Assembly (NCBI RefSeq): GCF_009857475.1
Contig: NZ_WWCJ01000004.1
Coordinates: forward strand, 297,414-361,413
Length of the DNA: 64,000 bases
Source: Pseudoduganella guangdongensis
GTDB lineage: Bacteria > Pseudomonadota > Gammaproteobacteria > Burkholderiales > Burkholderiaceae_D
Direction: 5' to 3'
Made by a program: the position numbers and the translations under genes. The notes below the pieces were generated by a model. It was not told the DNA's origin, made no database searches, and saw nothing but the letters and a program-made list of their open reading frames with translations. Positions 47,732 through 57,350 of this stretch are shown here, one piece after another; the stretch's first letter is position 1; each line of letters starts with the position of its first letter.

Positions 47732-48895
47732 ATGAAAGCACACAAGATCTATGCATTGCTCTTGCTGGGCGGCGCGATTGCGCTGGCCGCAGGCACGGTG
47801 GGCGCCAGCGGGGCGGTCGCGCCGGCAGGTTCGCTAAGCGAGCGCTGGGCCAAGTTGCGCACCGAGCAGCCGAAACTGCAAATCCGCGACGCCGCCCGCA
47901 CGCTCGGCACATCGGAGGCGGAGCTGCTGGCAACCGGTATCGGCAAGACGGTCACCCGCCTGTCCGATGCGGATCACGCGGTGAACGACATCATGATGCG
48001 CGCGCTGGACCTGGGCACGGTGATGGCGCTGACCCGCAACGAGAATGGCGTGCTGGAACGCACAGGTGTGGCAAACAAGGCCAAGCCGCAAGCGCCTACC
48101 GGCGACGCCGAGAAGGACAAGGAGAATGCGGAGCGCTTCCGCGCGGTGGCGGGTGGCTACCTCGGTGGCGAGATCGACCTGCGCTTCCATTTCAAGAATT
48201 GGAAGCACGCCTTTGCCGTGGTGCAGCCGGGCCGCGACGGAGCGACCAGCCGCAGCCTGCAGTTCTTCGATGCGCAGGGCAATGCCGCGCATAAAGTCTA
48301 CGTAAAGAGCGAGGCGGGCGTGGCGGTGTTCGACAAGATCGTGGCCGATTTCAAGCATGCGAAGCAGGATGGGGCGCTGGGCATCGTGGCGGCTGCGCCG
48401 AAGGCGGCCGAGAAGGCGGATAGCGCGGTGGACGTTAAAGAGTTCCAGCTGGCCTGGAAGGAAATGACTGATGTGCACCAGTTCAACCGCATTGTCAGCG
48501 AGTTCAAGCTGACCCGTGAGCAGGCCATGCGCCTGGCGCCGGAAGGCATGGCGCAGAAGATCGCGCCGCAGGCGCTGCGCAAGGTGCTGGATGAGGCGGC
48601 GAAGCAGCAGCTGCCTTTGATGGCTTTTCTGGGCAATGGTGCGGTGACGCAAATCTTCAGCGGCAAGATCAGCAAAACGGCGGCCAGCGGCGAGTGGTAC
48701 AACGTGCTGGATCCGGAGTTCAACCTGCATATCCGCGAGAGCGCGTTGAAAAGTGGCTATGTGGTGCAGCGCGCGGGTGTGACGTCGGTCGAGTTCTTCG
48801 ACAATGACGGGGAGCTGGTGGTGACGTTCTTTGGCGTGCGGGAACGCGGGAAGCCGCAGACGCAGGCTTGGGTGGAGTTGACTCGGGCGCTTTGA
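47732..48895 (+). CDS. hmuS: HmuS/ChuS family haem-handling protein with a signal peptide
   Basis: A 387-residue protein. From about residue 34 it follows the haemin-degrading-factor family (SLSERWAKLRTEQPKLQIRDAARTLGTSEAELLA, then EIDLRFHFKNWKHAFAV, SRSLQFFDAQGNAAHKVYVK, and the second repeat DVHQFNRIV, GNGAVTQIFSGKI, WYNVLDPEFNLHIRESAL, FFDNDGELVVTFFGVRERG). Unlike the usual cytoplasmic members it starts with a classic signal sequence (MKAHKIYALLLLGGAIALAAG, likely cut near ASG/AVA). GGA six bases before the ATG supports this start and no internal start before the domain looks better. Cotranscribed with the receptor. Exported haem binding or transfer is inferred. Confidence 0.88.
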   Translation: MKAHKIYALLLLGGAIALAAGTVGASGAVAPAGSLSERWAKLRTEQPKLQIRDAARTLGTSEAELLATGIGKTVTRLSDADHAVNDIMMRALDLGTVMALTRNENGVLERTGVANKAKPQAPTGDAEKDKENAERFRAVAGGYLGGEIDLRFHFKNWKHAFAVVQPGRDGATSRSLQFFDAQGNAAHKVYVKSEAGVAVFDKIVADFKHAKQDGALGIVAAAPKAAEKADSAVDVKEFQLAWKEMTDVHQFNRIVSEFKLTREQAMRLAPEGMAQKIAPQALRKVLDEAAKQQLPLMAFLGNGAVTQIFSGKISKTAASGEWYNVLDPEFNLHIRESALKSGYVVQRAGVTSVEFFDNDGELVVTFFGVRERGKPQTQAWVELTRAL

Positions 48896-48907
48896 AAGCG
48901 GGCAATC

Positions 48908-48936
48908 CAGGGCCAGACCCTGTGGTCCTGGCCCTG
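48908..48936. terminator. hairpin between convergent hmuS and hslO
   Basis: CAGGGCCAG/CTGGCCCTG with an 11-base loop in the 52-base gap between the two stops. Symmetrical, with weak T-runs on either side; a two-way terminator is plausible. Confidence 0.6.
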
Positions 48937-48947
48937 ATTTGCTGGTT

Positions 48948-49895
48948 TTAGTGTTTCGATTCCGATCCGTGAATCATCGCCTCCGCCGGCGCATCCGTCA
49001 CAAACAACTGCGCACAATCGACGGCATCGTACTCATAGTGCTTGCCGCAGAAATCGCAGTTGATGCCCAGCTTCTCCTGCTCCGACAAGGCGGCTTCCAC
49101 TTCCTCGCGGCCCAGCATCTTCAGCATATTGCCCACCTTTTCGCGCGTGCACGAGCAGTGGAAGGTCGGATGCAGCGGATCAAACACGCGCAGGGTCTCT
49201 TCCCAGAACAGGCGCTTTTGCAGCTCCTCAATGCCGTGTTCCAGCATCTCCGCCTCTTTCAGCGTATCGCCCAGCATCACCACGCGCTGCCAGGTCTCCA
49301 GCGACACTTCCGCCGCCTGCGCCGTGGTTTCCGCCTTGCCGCCATGCAGCGGCAGCTTTTGCAGCAGCAAGCCGCGCGACACATTGTCATCCGCCGCCAG
49401 CCACAGTTTGGTATCGAGCTGCTCGGAGCGCAGCATGTAATGCTCGATCACGGTCGCCACGTCCGCGCCGTCCAGCGGCACGATGCCCTGGTAGGGCTGC
49501 TGGCCCGGCACCTTCTCGGCCGGATCGAGCGTGATCACAAAGCGGCCCTGGCCGTGCGCATTCACCAGTTGTTGCAAGTCCGCGTCTTCCGCAATCGCGA
49601 ACTCCGAATTCATCTTCGCCGTCGCGCGCATGCGCAAGTCCGAATCGCACTCCACCACCAACAGGCGCACCGGGCCGTCGCCGTGCAGCTGCATGATCAG
49701 CGAGCCGTGGAATTTCAGGTTGGCCGACAACAGGGCGGCAGCCGACACCATCTGCCCCAGCAGGCGCTTGACCGCGACCGGGTACTGGTGGCGGGACACG
49801 ATCTCGCGCCAGGTGGCGGACATATCGACCAGCTCACCGCGCACGGCGGCGTCTTCGAAAACAAACTTCTGCAGGGTATCCGGGGTGTTCGTCAT
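48948..49895 (-). CDS. hslO: Hsp33 redox-regulated chaperone
   Basis: A 315-residue Hsp33: N-terminal substrate-binding domain (MTNTPDTLQKFVFEDAAVRGELVDMSATW at the start, GPVRLLVVECDSDLRMRAT), linker, and the C-terminal zinc switch with CSC in FHCSCTREK and CDFCGKHY (the CxC and CxxC that bind zinc when reduced and form disulphides on oxidation). A holdase activated by oxidative unfolding. It follows the gamma-carbonic anhydrase gene by 5 bases, likely one operon. Confidence 0.95.
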   Translation of the reverse strand: MTNTPDTLQKFVFEDAAVRGELVDMSATWREIVSRHQYPVAVKRLLGQMVSAAALLSANLKFHGSLIMQLHGDGPVRLLVVECDSDLRMRATAKMNSEFAIAEDADLQQLVNAHGQGRFVITLDPAEKVPGQQPYQGIVPLDGADVATVIEHYMLRSEQLDTKLWLAADDNVSRGLLLQKLPLHGGKAETTAQAAEVSLETWQRVVMLGDTLKEAEMLEHGIEELQKRLFWEETLRVFDPLHPTFHCSCTREKVGNMLKMLGREEVEAALSEQEKLGINCDFCGKHYEYDAVDCAQLFVTDAPAEAMIHGSESKH

Positions 49896-49900
49896 ATGGC

Positions 49901-50425
49901 TTATCCAATCTTTTTCAGTTGCGACTTAAACAGCTTGCCACGCTGGGCATAGCTGTCGGCGCTGCCTTTCAGGCGCGCCACGTCCTCCGCCGTCAGTTGG
50001 CGCACCACCTTGGCGGGGGCGCCGACGATCAGCGAGTTGTCGGGAAACTCCTTGCCCTCGGTGACCAGGGCGCCGGCGCCGACCAGGCAGCCTTTGCCGA
50101 TCTTGGCCCCGTTCAGCACCACCGCCTGGATGCCGATCAGCGAACCGTCGCCGATGGTGCAGCCGTGCAGCATGGCCTGGTGGCCGATGGTCACGTCCTT
50201 GCCCACCGTGAGCGGGTAGCCCATGTCGGTGTGCATGACCGTGCCTTCCTGGACATTGCTGTTTTCACCAATCGTGATGCGCTCATTGTCGCCGCGGATC
50301 GTTGCGCCGAACCAGATCGAGCTGTTCGCGTGCAGGGTCACTTTGCCGACCAGGGTGGCGTTTTCCGCCACGAATGCGGAAGCATCGATCTCTGGCGCAT
50401 GTTCGCCAAGCTGGTAAATTGTCAT
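49901..50425 (-). CDS. gamma-carbonic anhydrase-like hexapeptide protein
   Basis: A 174-residue left-handed beta-helix protein: MTIYQLGEHAPEID, NSSIWFGATIRGDNERITIGENSNVQEGTVMHTD, then GHQAMLHGCTIGDGSLIGIQAVVLNGAKIGKGCLVGAGALVTEG and DNSLIVGAPAKVVRQL. The three metal-ligand histidines correspond to MHTD, GHQA and LHGC. Similar to YrdA/CaiE/PaaY-type gamma-CA proteins; whether it hydrates CO2 is not shown. The internal ATG at 50425 gives the normal length; the frame runs further upstream without family similarity. Confidence 0.92.
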   Translation of the reverse strand: MTIYQLGEHAPEIDASAFVAENATLVGKVTLHANSSIWFGATIRGDNERITIGENSNVQEGTVMHTDMGYPLTVGKDVTIGHQAMLHGCTIGDGSLIGIQAVVLNGAKIGKGCLVGAGALVTEGKEFPDNSLIVGAPAKVVRQLTAEDVARLKGSADSYAQRGKLFKSQLKKIG

Positions 50426-50529
50426 GGATGGCCCGGTAAGAGGGTAGGGAAGTGGCGCTATTGTACGCCAAGCAGATTTTAGTACGGTCGTGCTATTATT
50501 GTGATTCACCCACTACGAGACAGAGCGCC

Positions 50530-51405
50530 ATGACACCATCCCGTTCCGATTTCATTGAAGTGCGCGGCAAGCGCACCCACGTGCTGCACTGGGGCCGCGA
50601 AGGCGCGCCCAAGATCTTCATGGTGCACGGCTGGATGGACGTCGGCGCCAGCTTCCAGTTCGTGGTCGATTGCCTCAAGGGCGACTGGCATGTGATCGCC
50701 CCCGACTGGCGCGGCTTCGGCCTGAGCGAGCGCAATGGCACGGACACTTACTGGTTCCCAGACTATGTGGCCGACCTGGACGCGATCCTGCGCCACTACC
50801 AGCCGCAGGGCGAAATCAACCTGCTGGGCCACAGCATGGGCGGCAATGTGGTCAGCCTGTACGCCGGCGTGCGCCCGGAGCGCATCCGTCGCCTGGTCAA
50901 CCTGGAGGGCTTCGGCCTGAAGGCGACCGTGCCGGAGCAGGCGCCGTCGCGCATGCGCAAGTGGCTGGACGAACTGCTGGTGGCGCCGGAAATGCGCACC
51001 TACGAGAGCCAGGCCGCCGTGGCGGCCCGCCTGCAAAAGACCAATCCGCGCCTGTCGGATGAACGCGCGGCCTTCCTGGCCCGCCACTGGTCGGCGCAGA
51101 ATGCGCAGGGGCGGTGGGAAATCCTGGGCGACCCGGTGCACAAGCGCCCGGGCCCGTCGCTGTACCGGGTGGAGGAGGTGCTGGCCTGCTGGAAGAAGAT
51201 CACGGCGCCGGTGCTGTGGGTGGAGGCGGAGGACACCAATATGTGGCTGTGGATGGGCCCCAAGGACGAGGCGCGCGAGGAAATCAACCGCCGCCTGGGC
51301 CACCTGGCCAAGGTCACGCCGAAAATGATGCCGGACGCGGGCCATATGCTGCACCATGACCAGCCGGAACTGCTGGCGGAAATGCTGGAGGAATTCCTGG
51401 CCTGA
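50530..51405 (+). CDS. alpha/beta hydrolase
   Basis: A 291-residue hydrolase: FMVHGWMDVGASF (oxyanion loop), PDWRGFGLSE, nucleophile elbow LLGHSMGGNVV (Ser), Asp in VLWVEAEDTNMW and His in DAGHMLHHDQ. No signal peptide. Substrate unknown; resembles epoxide hydrolase/haloalkane dehalogenase-like hydrolases of broad type. The ATG at 50530 (MTPSRSDF) gives the family N-terminus. Confidence 0.9.
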   Translation: MTPSRSDFIEVRGKRTHVLHWGREGAPKIFMVHGWMDVGASFQFVVDCLKGDWHVIAPDWRGFGLSERNGTDTYWFPDYVADLDAILRHYQPQGEINLLGHSMGGNVVSLYAGVRPERIRRLVNLEGFGLKATVPEQAPSRMRKWLDELLVAPEMRTYESQAAVAARLQKTNPRLSDERAAFLARHWSAQNAQGRWEILGDPVHKRPGPSLYRVEEVLACWKKITAPVLWVEAEDTNMWLWMGPKDEAREEINRRLGHLAKVTPKMMPDAGHMLHHDQPELLAEMLEEFLA

Positions 51406-51447
51406 ACTTTCAGCGTACAATGAAACCTTCGCAATTTTGCAATTCGT

Positions 51448-52281
51448 ATGCTGAACGTAGACCTTCACTGCCATTCGAACGTGTCCGACGGCGTGCTGCC
51501 GCCGGCGGCGGTCGCCGAGTATGCCCGCAAGGCGGGTGTCGATGTCTGGGCCCTGACCGACCACGATGAGGTGAGTGGCGTCGCCACCGCCCGCGCGGCG
51601 GCGCAGCTGCAGGGCATGCGCTTTGTAGCGGGCGTGGAAATCTCCATCACCTGGGCCAATGAGACGGTGCATATCGTCGGCCTGCAGCTCGATGAGAACA
51701 ACCCGGCCCTGGTCAAGGGGCTGGAGGACACGCGCTCGGGGCGCGACAACCGCGGCCGCGAGATCGGGCGCCAGCTGGAGCTGGCCGGCATTCCCGGCGC
51801 TTATGAAGGCGCGCTGAATTATGTCGATAACCCGTCGTTGATGTCGCGCACCCACTTTGCCCGCTTTTTGGTGGAGCAGGGCGTGTGCAGCTCGGTGCCG
51901 GAAGTGTTCCGCAAATACCTGGCGCCTGGCAAGCCGGGCTATGTGGAGCACCGCTGGGCGTCGCTGCAGGACGCCGTGGGCTGGATTATCGGCGCCGGCG
52001 GCATCGCGGTGATCGCGCACCCGGGGCGCTATAAGTTCACGCCGATGCAAGAGGGCGTCCTGTTTGATGAATTCAAGCAGTTGGGCGGTACGGCAATCGA
52101 GGTGGTGACGGGCTCGCATACGCCGGACCAGTATCCGAAATATGCCAACCTGGCGAACAGCTACGGCTTTTTGGCGTCGCGCGGAACCGATTTCCATGCG
52201 CCCGGGGAGGCGCGGGTGGATTTCCGCTTCCTGCCGCCGCTGCCGGGGAATGTGACGCCGGTTTGGCATGATTGGTTCTGA
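51448..52281 (+). CDS. PHP-domain phosphatase/RNase AM-like (YciV)
   Basis: A 277-residue PHP protein: DLHCHSNVSDG and ALTDHDEVSG metal-binding blocks at the N-terminus, FVAGVEIS, SRTHFARFLVE, IAHPGRYKF, and the terminal GTDFHAP. It belongs with E. coli YciV (RNase AM), a nucleoside-bisphosphate phosphatase and 5'-3' exoribonuclease that matures rRNA ends. Context fits: htpX, yciO-type, M50 and trpS genes follow on the same strand. Confidence 0.92.
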   Translation: MLNVDLHCHSNVSDGVLPPAAVAEYARKAGVDVWALTDHDEVSGVATARAAAQLQGMRFVAGVEISITWANETVHIVGLQLDENNPALVKGLEDTRSGRDNRGREIGRQLELAGIPGAYEGALNYVDNPSLMSRTHFARFLVEQGVCSSVPEVFRKYLAPGKPGYVEHRWASLQDAVGWIIGAGGIAVIAHPGRYKFTPMQEGVLFDEFKQLGGTAIEVVTGSHTPDQYPKYANLANSYGFLASRGTDFHAPGEARVDFRFLPPLPGNVTPVWHDWF

Positions 52282-52364
52282 GGGGCGCTGCGGCCGCACT
52301 CCCTTGAATTTCCCTACCGTCAACCCCAGTTTACGTGGCGTCAGAATGTCGGAGGAGTCGTCCC

Positions 52365-53234
52365 ATGAAACGCATCATCTTGTTCCTTGCCACCAACCTG
52401 GCAGTCGTGCTGGTGGTGTCGATCGTGTTGTCCATCCTGGGCATAGGCCGTCCCGGCTCCGGCACCAGCATGGCCGGACTGCTGGCGTTTTCCGCCGTGG
52501 TCGGCTTCGCCGGCTCCATCATCTCGCTGCTGATGTCGAAACCGATGGCCAAATGGTCCACCGGCGCGCACGTCATTGAGCAACCGTCCACCGCCACCGA
52601 ACAATGGCTGGTCGGCACCGTGCATGCCCTGGCCGATCGCGCTGGCATCGGCCGCCCGGAAGTGGCGATCTACGAGGGCGCCCCGAACGCCTTCGCCACC
52701 GGCGCCTTCAAGAATGACGCTCTGGTCGCGGTGTCCAGCGGCCTGCTGCAGTCGATGAACAAGGAAGAAGTCGAGGCCGTGCTGGGCCACGAGGTGGCGC
52801 ACATCGCCAACGGCGATATGGTGACGCTGACCCTGATCCAGGGCGTGGTGAATACCTTCGTGGTGTTCCTGGCCCGTATCGTCGGCGGCATTGTCGACAA
52901 TATGCTGAACAAGGGCGAGCAGCGCAGCGGTCCTGGCATCGGCTATATGGCGACCGTGTTCGTGTGCGAACTGGTGTTCGGCCTGGTGGCCTCCATGATC
53001 GTGGCCTGGTTCTCGCGCCAGCGCGAATTCCGCGCCGACGAAGGCTCGGCCCGCCTGCTGGGCTCGACGGTGCCGATGCAGCAGGCGCTGGCCCGCCTGG
53101 GCGGCCTGCAGCCGGGCGCGCTGCCGCAGGAGATGGCGGCCTCCGGTATTACTTCGCCCAGCGGCTGGGCTGCGCTATTCTCCAGCCATCCCCCCATCGA
53201 AGAACGCATCGCTGCCTTGCAGCAGTTGCGCTAA
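52365..53234 (+). CDS. htpX: membrane protease HtpX
   Basis: A 289-residue M48 peptidase: two N-terminal helices ([19 protein letters not shown] and the next), [14 protein letters not shown], zinc site [10 protein letters not shown] (about 140-149), two further membrane helices, and a third ligand region ([14 protein letters not shown]). It degrades misfolded membrane proteins with FtsH. The ATG follows GGAGGAG by 7 bases; ten residues upstream in frame are not part of the family. Ends 3 bases before the yciO-type gene. Confidence 0.95.
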   Translation: MKRIILFLATNLAVVLVVSIVLSILGIGRPGSGTSMAGLLAFSAVVGFAGSIISLLMSKPMAKWSTGAHVIEQPSTATEQWLVGTVHALADRAGIGRPEVAIYEGAPNAFATGAFKNDALVAVSSGLLQSMNKEEVEAVLGHEVAHIANGDMVTLTLIQGVVNTFVVFLARIVGGIVDNMLNKGEQRSGPGIGYMATVFVCELVFGLVASMIVAWFSRQREFRADEGSARLLGSTVPMQQALARLGGLQPGALPQEMAASGITSPSGWAALFSSHPPIEERIAALQQLR

Positions 53235-53237
53235 AAC

Positions 53238-53861
53238 ATGACACAATTTTTCCAGGTCCATCCCGACAATCCGCAGCTGCGGCTGATCAAACAGGCGGCG
53301 CAAATCATCCACGGCGGCGGCATCGTGGCGCTGCCCACCGATTCCTGCTACGCCCTGGTGTGCCACCTGGACGATAAGGCTGCGGTCGAGAAGCTGCGCC
53401 GCATCCGCGGCATCGACGAGCGCCACCACCTGACCCTGCTGTGCCGCGACCTGAGCGAGATCAGCACCTATGCCCGGGTCGACAACAAGCAGTTCCGCCT
53501 GCTGAAGGCGGTGACGCCGGGCGCGTATACCTTCATCTTGGAGGCCACGCGCGAAGTGCCGCGCCGCCTGTCCCATCCCTCGCGCAAAACCATCGGCCTG
53601 CGCGTGCCGCAGAACACCATCGTTGAAATGCTGCTGGCCGAGCTGGGCCAGCCGCTACTGGGCACGACCCTGATCCTGCCCGGCGACGACGAGCCGCTGA
53701 CCGACCCGGAAATGGTGCTGGAGCGCCTGTGCAAGCAAGTCGACCTGGTGATCGACGGCGGCGCCTGCCGCCTGGAGCCCACCACCGTGGTCGACCTGAC
53801 TGGCGCCGAGCCGGAACTGATCCGCCGCGGCTGCGGCGACTGCGCCGCACTCGGCCTCTGA
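53238..53861 (+). CDS. YciO/TsaC-type threonylcarbamoyl-AMP synthase-like protein
   Basis: A 207-residue Sua5/YciO/YrdC-domain protein: IVALPTDSCYALVCHLDD, KLRRIRGIDERHHLTLLCRDLSEISTYA, FILEATREVPRRL, IGLRVPQNTIVEMLL and PTTVVDLTG. The gene neighbourhood (PHP before, trpS after) and wording match E. coli YciO rather than the essential TsaC. Enzymatic role of YciO members in tRNA t6A is minor or unclear. Confidence 0.88.
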   Translation: MTQFFQVHPDNPQLRLIKQAAQIIHGGGIVALPTDSCYALVCHLDDKAAVEKLRRIRGIDERHHLTLLCRDLSEISTYARVDNKQFRLLKAVTPGAYTFILEATREVPRRLSHPSRKTIGLRVPQNTIVEMLLAELGQPLLGTTLILPGDDEPLTDPEMVLERLCKQVDLVIDGGACRLEPTTVVDLTGAEPELIRRGCGDCAALGL

Positions 53862-53949
53862 CCCCGTCCCCGGGCCTTTCACCCCGCGCCGTCCGTCGTT
53901 GCGCCGGCTGGCGCCAGGGCGGCCTCGCCCCTCTGATAGAATCCGCCTT

Positions 53950-54615
53950 ATGAATGATTTTGACACCGTTATCCGTAACATTGCGGTCTACGCGATTCCC
54001 GTCCTGTTTGCTATTTCCCTCCACGAGGCGGCCCACGGATATGCAGCCCGTTATTTCGGCGATAACACTGCTGAAAAACTGGGGCGCCTGACCGCAAACC
54101 CGATGCGCCACATCGACTTGTTCGGGACGATTATCCTGCCGATTCTGCTTTTGCTCTCGCCATTGAATATGGCCTTTGGCTACGCCAAGCCGGTACCGGT
54201 CGACTTCAACCGCCTGCGCAATCCCAAGAAGCAAATGGGCTTTGTCGCCGCTGCCGGCCCTGCGGCCAATTTCGCGATGGGGCTTGGATGGATGTTGCTG
54301 CTGGTGCTGACCATTAAATTGGGTGTGACGGAGCGCTTTCCAATCGAAGTGTGCAAGGCAGGCGTGATCGCCAATGCCGTCATGTGCGCGTTTAACCTGA
54401 TCCCGATTCCGCCGCTGGATGGCGGCCGGATCGTGACGTCGATTCTGCCGCGTGACCTGGCGGAGAAATTTGCGAGTATCGAGCGTCTGGGTCCATTCAT
54501 TTTTATCGGCATTATTTTGTTGTTGAACACTGGCCCGTTCCGCTCGTTCGTGGGGGCCCTGGTGGGCTTTGTAATGATGCTGATCGAACTGCCATTCCTT
54601 CCGTTCCTGAGCTGA
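53950..54615 (+). CDS. M50 site-2 protease family protein
   Basis: A 221-residue membrane metalloprotease: zinc site LHEAAHGYAA (HEAAH 25-29), NPMRHIDLFGTIILP, a NLIPIPPLDGG motif for the second zinc-binding part, and four to six membrane helices. It is a small S2P member without PDZ domains. Substrate unknown. Start ATG 53950 (MNDFDTVIRN); 4 bases before the trpS ATG. Confidence 0.92.
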   Translation: MNDFDTVIRNIAVYAIPVLFAISLHEAAHGYAARYFGDNTAEKLGRLTANPMRHIDLFGTIILPILLLLSPLNMAFGYAKPVPVDFNRLRNPKKQMGFVAAAGPAANFAMGLGWMLLLVLTIKLGVTERFPIEVCKAGVIANAVMCAFNLIPIPPLDGGRIVTSILPRDLAEKFASIERLGPFIFIGIILLLNTGPFRSFVGALVGFVMMLIELPFLPFLS

Positions 54616-54619
54616 GGCC

Positions 54620-55822
54620 ATGTACCCTGACCGTGTCGTCTCCGGCATGCGCCCCACGGGCAGCATGCACCTGGGCCACTACCACGGGGCCTTGCGGAAC
54701 TGGATCCGGATGCAGGCCGAGCAGCCTTGCCTGTTCTTCGTGGCCGACTGGCACGCCCTGACCACGCATTACGACGACCCGTCCATCATCGAGAAATCCA
54801 CCTGGGACATGCTGCTGGACTGGCTGGCGGCGGGCGTCGACCCGACCCAGGCCACCTTGTTCATCCAGTCGCGCGTGCCGGAGCACGCCGAGCTGCACCT
54901 GCTGCTGTCAATGGCGACCCCGCTCGGCTGGCTGGAGCGCGTGCCGACCTACAAGGACCAGATCGACCACCTGGCCAACAAGGATCTGCAAACCTACGGC
55001 TTTCTCGGCTACCCGCTGCTGCAGGCGGCCGACGTGCTGATCTACCGCGCCAGCGAAGTGCCGGTGGGCGACGACCAGGTGCCGCACGTGGAGATGATGC
55101 GCGAAATTGCGCGCCGCTTTAACCACCTGTATGGCAAGGAAAAAGGCTTCGAGGAAAAGGCGGAGGACGCTGTCAAGAAGCTGGGCAGCAAGCGCGCCAG
55201 GCTGTACCACGAGCTGCGCACCGCCTACCAGCAGGAAGGCGACGCCGCCGCGCTGGCGCAGGCCAAGGCCATGCTGGACGATGCGCACAACCTCTCCATG
55301 ATCGACCGCGAGCGCCTGTTCGGCTACCTGGAAGGCGCGCGCAAGCTGATCCTGGTGGAGCCGCAAGCCCGCCTCACCGCGGCCTCGCGCCTGCCGGGCC
55401 TGGATGGACGCAAGATGTCCAAGAGCTACGGCAACGCGATCGCCCTGCGCGAGGACAAGGCGGTGCTGACCAGGAAAGTGCGCACCATGCCGACCGACCC
55501 GGCGCGCGTGCGCCGCAGCGATGCCGGCGAGCCGGAACGCTGCCCGGTCTGGCAATTCCACGTGGTCTACTCGGACCCGCCGACGCGCGAATGGGTGCAG
55601 CAGGGCTGCAGGTCGGCCGGCATCGGCTGCCTTGAATGCAAGCAGCCGGTGATCGACGCCATCATCAAGGAACAGGAGCCGATGCACGAGCGCGCCCAGC
55701 CCTACCTGAACGATCCGTCCCTGGTGCGCGCCATCGTGGCGGACGGCAATGAAGCCGCGCGTAAGCTGGCACAGGAAACAATGCGCGATGTGCGCGAAGC
55801 AATGGGATTGAGTAATGGCTGA
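54620..55822 (+). CDS. trpS: tryptophanyl-tRNA synthetase
   Basis: A 400-residue class I synthetase: VVSGMRPTGSMHLGHYHGAL with the HIGH-like motif (HLGH), PLLQAADVLIYRASEVPVGDDQVPHVEMMREIAR, and DGRKMSKSYGNAI with KMSKS. It is longer than the usual 330-340-residue enzyme; the extra length lies in an insertion after the Rossmann core (about residues 173-245) and near the C-terminus. Overlaps the next gene by 8 bases. Confidence 0.96.
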   Translation: MYPDRVVSGMRPTGSMHLGHYHGALRNWIRMQAEQPCLFFVADWHALTTHYDDPSIIEKSTWDMLLDWLAAGVDPTQATLFIQSRVPEHAELHLLLSMATPLGWLERVPTYKDQIDHLANKDLQTYGFLGYPLLQAADVLIYRASEVPVGDDQVPHVEMMREIARRFNHLYGKEKGFEEKAEDAVKKLGSKRARLYHELRTAYQQEGDAAALAQAKAMLDDAHNLSMIDRERLFGYLEGARKLILVEPQARLTAASRLPGLDGRKMSKSYGNAIALREDKAVLTRKVRTMPTDPARVRRSDAGEPERCPVWQFHVVYSDPPTREWVQQGCRSAGIGCLECKQPVIDAIIKEQEPMHERAQPYLNDPSLVRAIVADGNEAARKLAQETMRDVREAMGLSNG

Positions 55823-56384
55823 AATAATGGCTGAAGTATTGAACCCACCCTCGCCATGGGTGGAGCGGTTCGCCCCGCTGGTGCCGGGCGGTGAAGTATT
55901 GGACCTGGCGTGCGGCAACGGCCGCCACGCGCGCCACCTGGCCGCCCTTGGTCATGCCGTGGTGGCGGTCGACCGCGACCCGCAAGCCCTGGCCGCGGCG
56001 GCCGGCGACGGCATCGTGACCAGCCAGATCGACCTGGAAGAGGAGGGCGCCTGCTGGCCTTTCGGCCTGGCGCGCTTTGCCGGCATCATCGTCACCAACT
56101 ACCTGCACCGCCCGTTGCTGGCGGACATGCTGGGCAGCCTGGCGCCGAACGGCATGCTGATTTACGAGACCTTCGCCGACGGCAATGCCGCCTTCGGCAA
56201 GCCGTCCAATCCGGATTTCCTGCTGCAAGCCGGGGAATTGCTGGAATTGGCTAGAATGCAGGGCCTGCGTGTCATCGCATTCGAGGATGGCGTCGTTAAT
56301 ACACCGAAACCCGCCATGGTGCAGCGCATTTGCGCCGTGAAAGAGGAGTTTCCAAGGGAGGCGGCGCTGTTGCCGTCATTTTGA
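55815..56384 (+). CDS. class I SAM-dependent methyltransferase
   Basis: A 189-residue methyltransferase: [28 protein letters not shown] (motif I and acidic loop) and [35 protein letters not shown] (motifs II-III). Target unknown; resembles small methyltransferases next to trpS/dapA in betaproteobacteria. Starts inside the trpS end; a second ATG four codons later is possible. Confidence 0.85.
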   Translation: MAEIMAEVLNPPSPWVERFAPLVPGGEVLDLACGNGRHARHLAALGHAVVAVDRDPQALAAAAGDGIVTSQIDLEEEGACWPFGLARFAGIIVTNYLHRPLLADMLGSLAPNGMLIYETFADGNAAFGKPSNPDFLLQAGELLELARMQGLRVIAFEDGVVNTPKPAMVQRICAVKEEFPREAALLPSF

Positions 56385-56458
56385 GCGTCCAAAATGCACC
56401 ACGCGCGCAGGGGATGCTCTACAATCGTCGTTTTAAATCTTTTTGCAATTGGTTTCCT

Positions 56459-57337
56459 ATGATTAAGGGTAGCATTGTAGCAATCGTAACCCCGATGCAT
56501 GCGGACGGCTCCCTGGATTATCCAGGCCTGAACGCGCTGATCGACTGGCACATTGCCGAAGGCACGGATGCCATTGTCATCGTCGGCACCACCGGCGAAT
56601 CCGCCACCGTGAGCGTGGCCGAGCACTGCGAACTGATCAAGGCTGCCGTGGACCGCGTGGCCGGCCGTATTCCGGTGATCGCCGGTTCCGGCGGCAACTC
56701 CACCGCAGAAGCCATTGAGCTGACCCGCTTCGCCAAGAACGCCGGCGCCTCGGCCTCGCTGCAAGTGGTGCCTTACTACAACCGTCCTACCCAGGAAGGC
56801 ATGTACCAGCACTTCAAGGCCATCGCCGAAGCGGTGGACCTGCCGCTGATCCTGTACAACGTGCCGGGCCGCACCGTGGCCGACATGAGCAACGACACCA
56901 TCCTGCGCCTGGCGGCGATCAAGAACATCATCGGCGTCAAAGACGCCACCGGCAATATCGCGCGCGGCTACGACCTGCTGCGCCGTGCGCCGGCCGACTT
57001 CGCCGTGTACTCGGGCGACGATCCGACCGCGATCGCCCTCATGATGGCCGGCGGCAAAGGCAATATCTCGGTGACCGCCAACGTGGCGCCACGCCAGATG
57101 CACGAACTGTGCGCGGCGGCGATGGCTGGCGACTGCGCCAAGGCCACCGCCATCAACAACAAACTGTTCCCCCTGCACCAGAATCTGTTCATTGAACCGA
57201 ATCCGGTGCCGGTCAAATGGGCGCTGGCGGCAATGGGCAAGATGCCAGCCGGCATCCGCCTGCCGCTGGTACCCCTGGCAGAGCAGTACCACGAGACCGT
57301 CCGCGCAGCCCTGCGCGATGGCGGCGTGCTGAACTAA
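56459..57337 (+). CDS. dapA: 4-hydroxy-tetrahydrodipicolinate synthase
   Basis: A 292-residue Dap[34 protein letters not shown], Tyr in [27 protein letters not shown], Schiff-base Lys in [10 protein letters not shown] and [18 protein letters not shown]. First committed step of lysine/diaminopimelate synthesis. ATG 56459 gives normal length; a longer frame would overlap the methyltransferase gene. A TACAAT -10-like hexamer is at 56420-56425. bamC follows after 13 bases, as in E. coli. Confidence 0.97.
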   Translation: MIKGSIVAIVTPMHADGSLDYPGLNALIDWHIAEGTDAIVIVGTTGESATVSVAEHCELIKAAVDRVAGRIPVIAGSGGNSTAEAIELTRFAKNAGASASLQVVPYYNRPTQEGMYQHFKAIAEAVDLPLILYNVPGRTVADMSNDTILRLAAIKNIIGVKDATGNIARGYDLLRRAPADFAVYSGDDPTAIALMMAGGKGNISVTANVAPRQMHELCAAAMAGDCAKATAINNKLFPLHQNLFIEPNPVPVKWALAAMGKMPAGIRLPLVPLAEQYHETVRAALRDGGVLN

Positions 57338-57350
57338 TCTTCTTCTCCAC

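Noticed and set aside
53238..53861. Essential tsaC
   Set aside because: Neighbours (PHP phosphatase, trpS) and wording fit the yciO branch.
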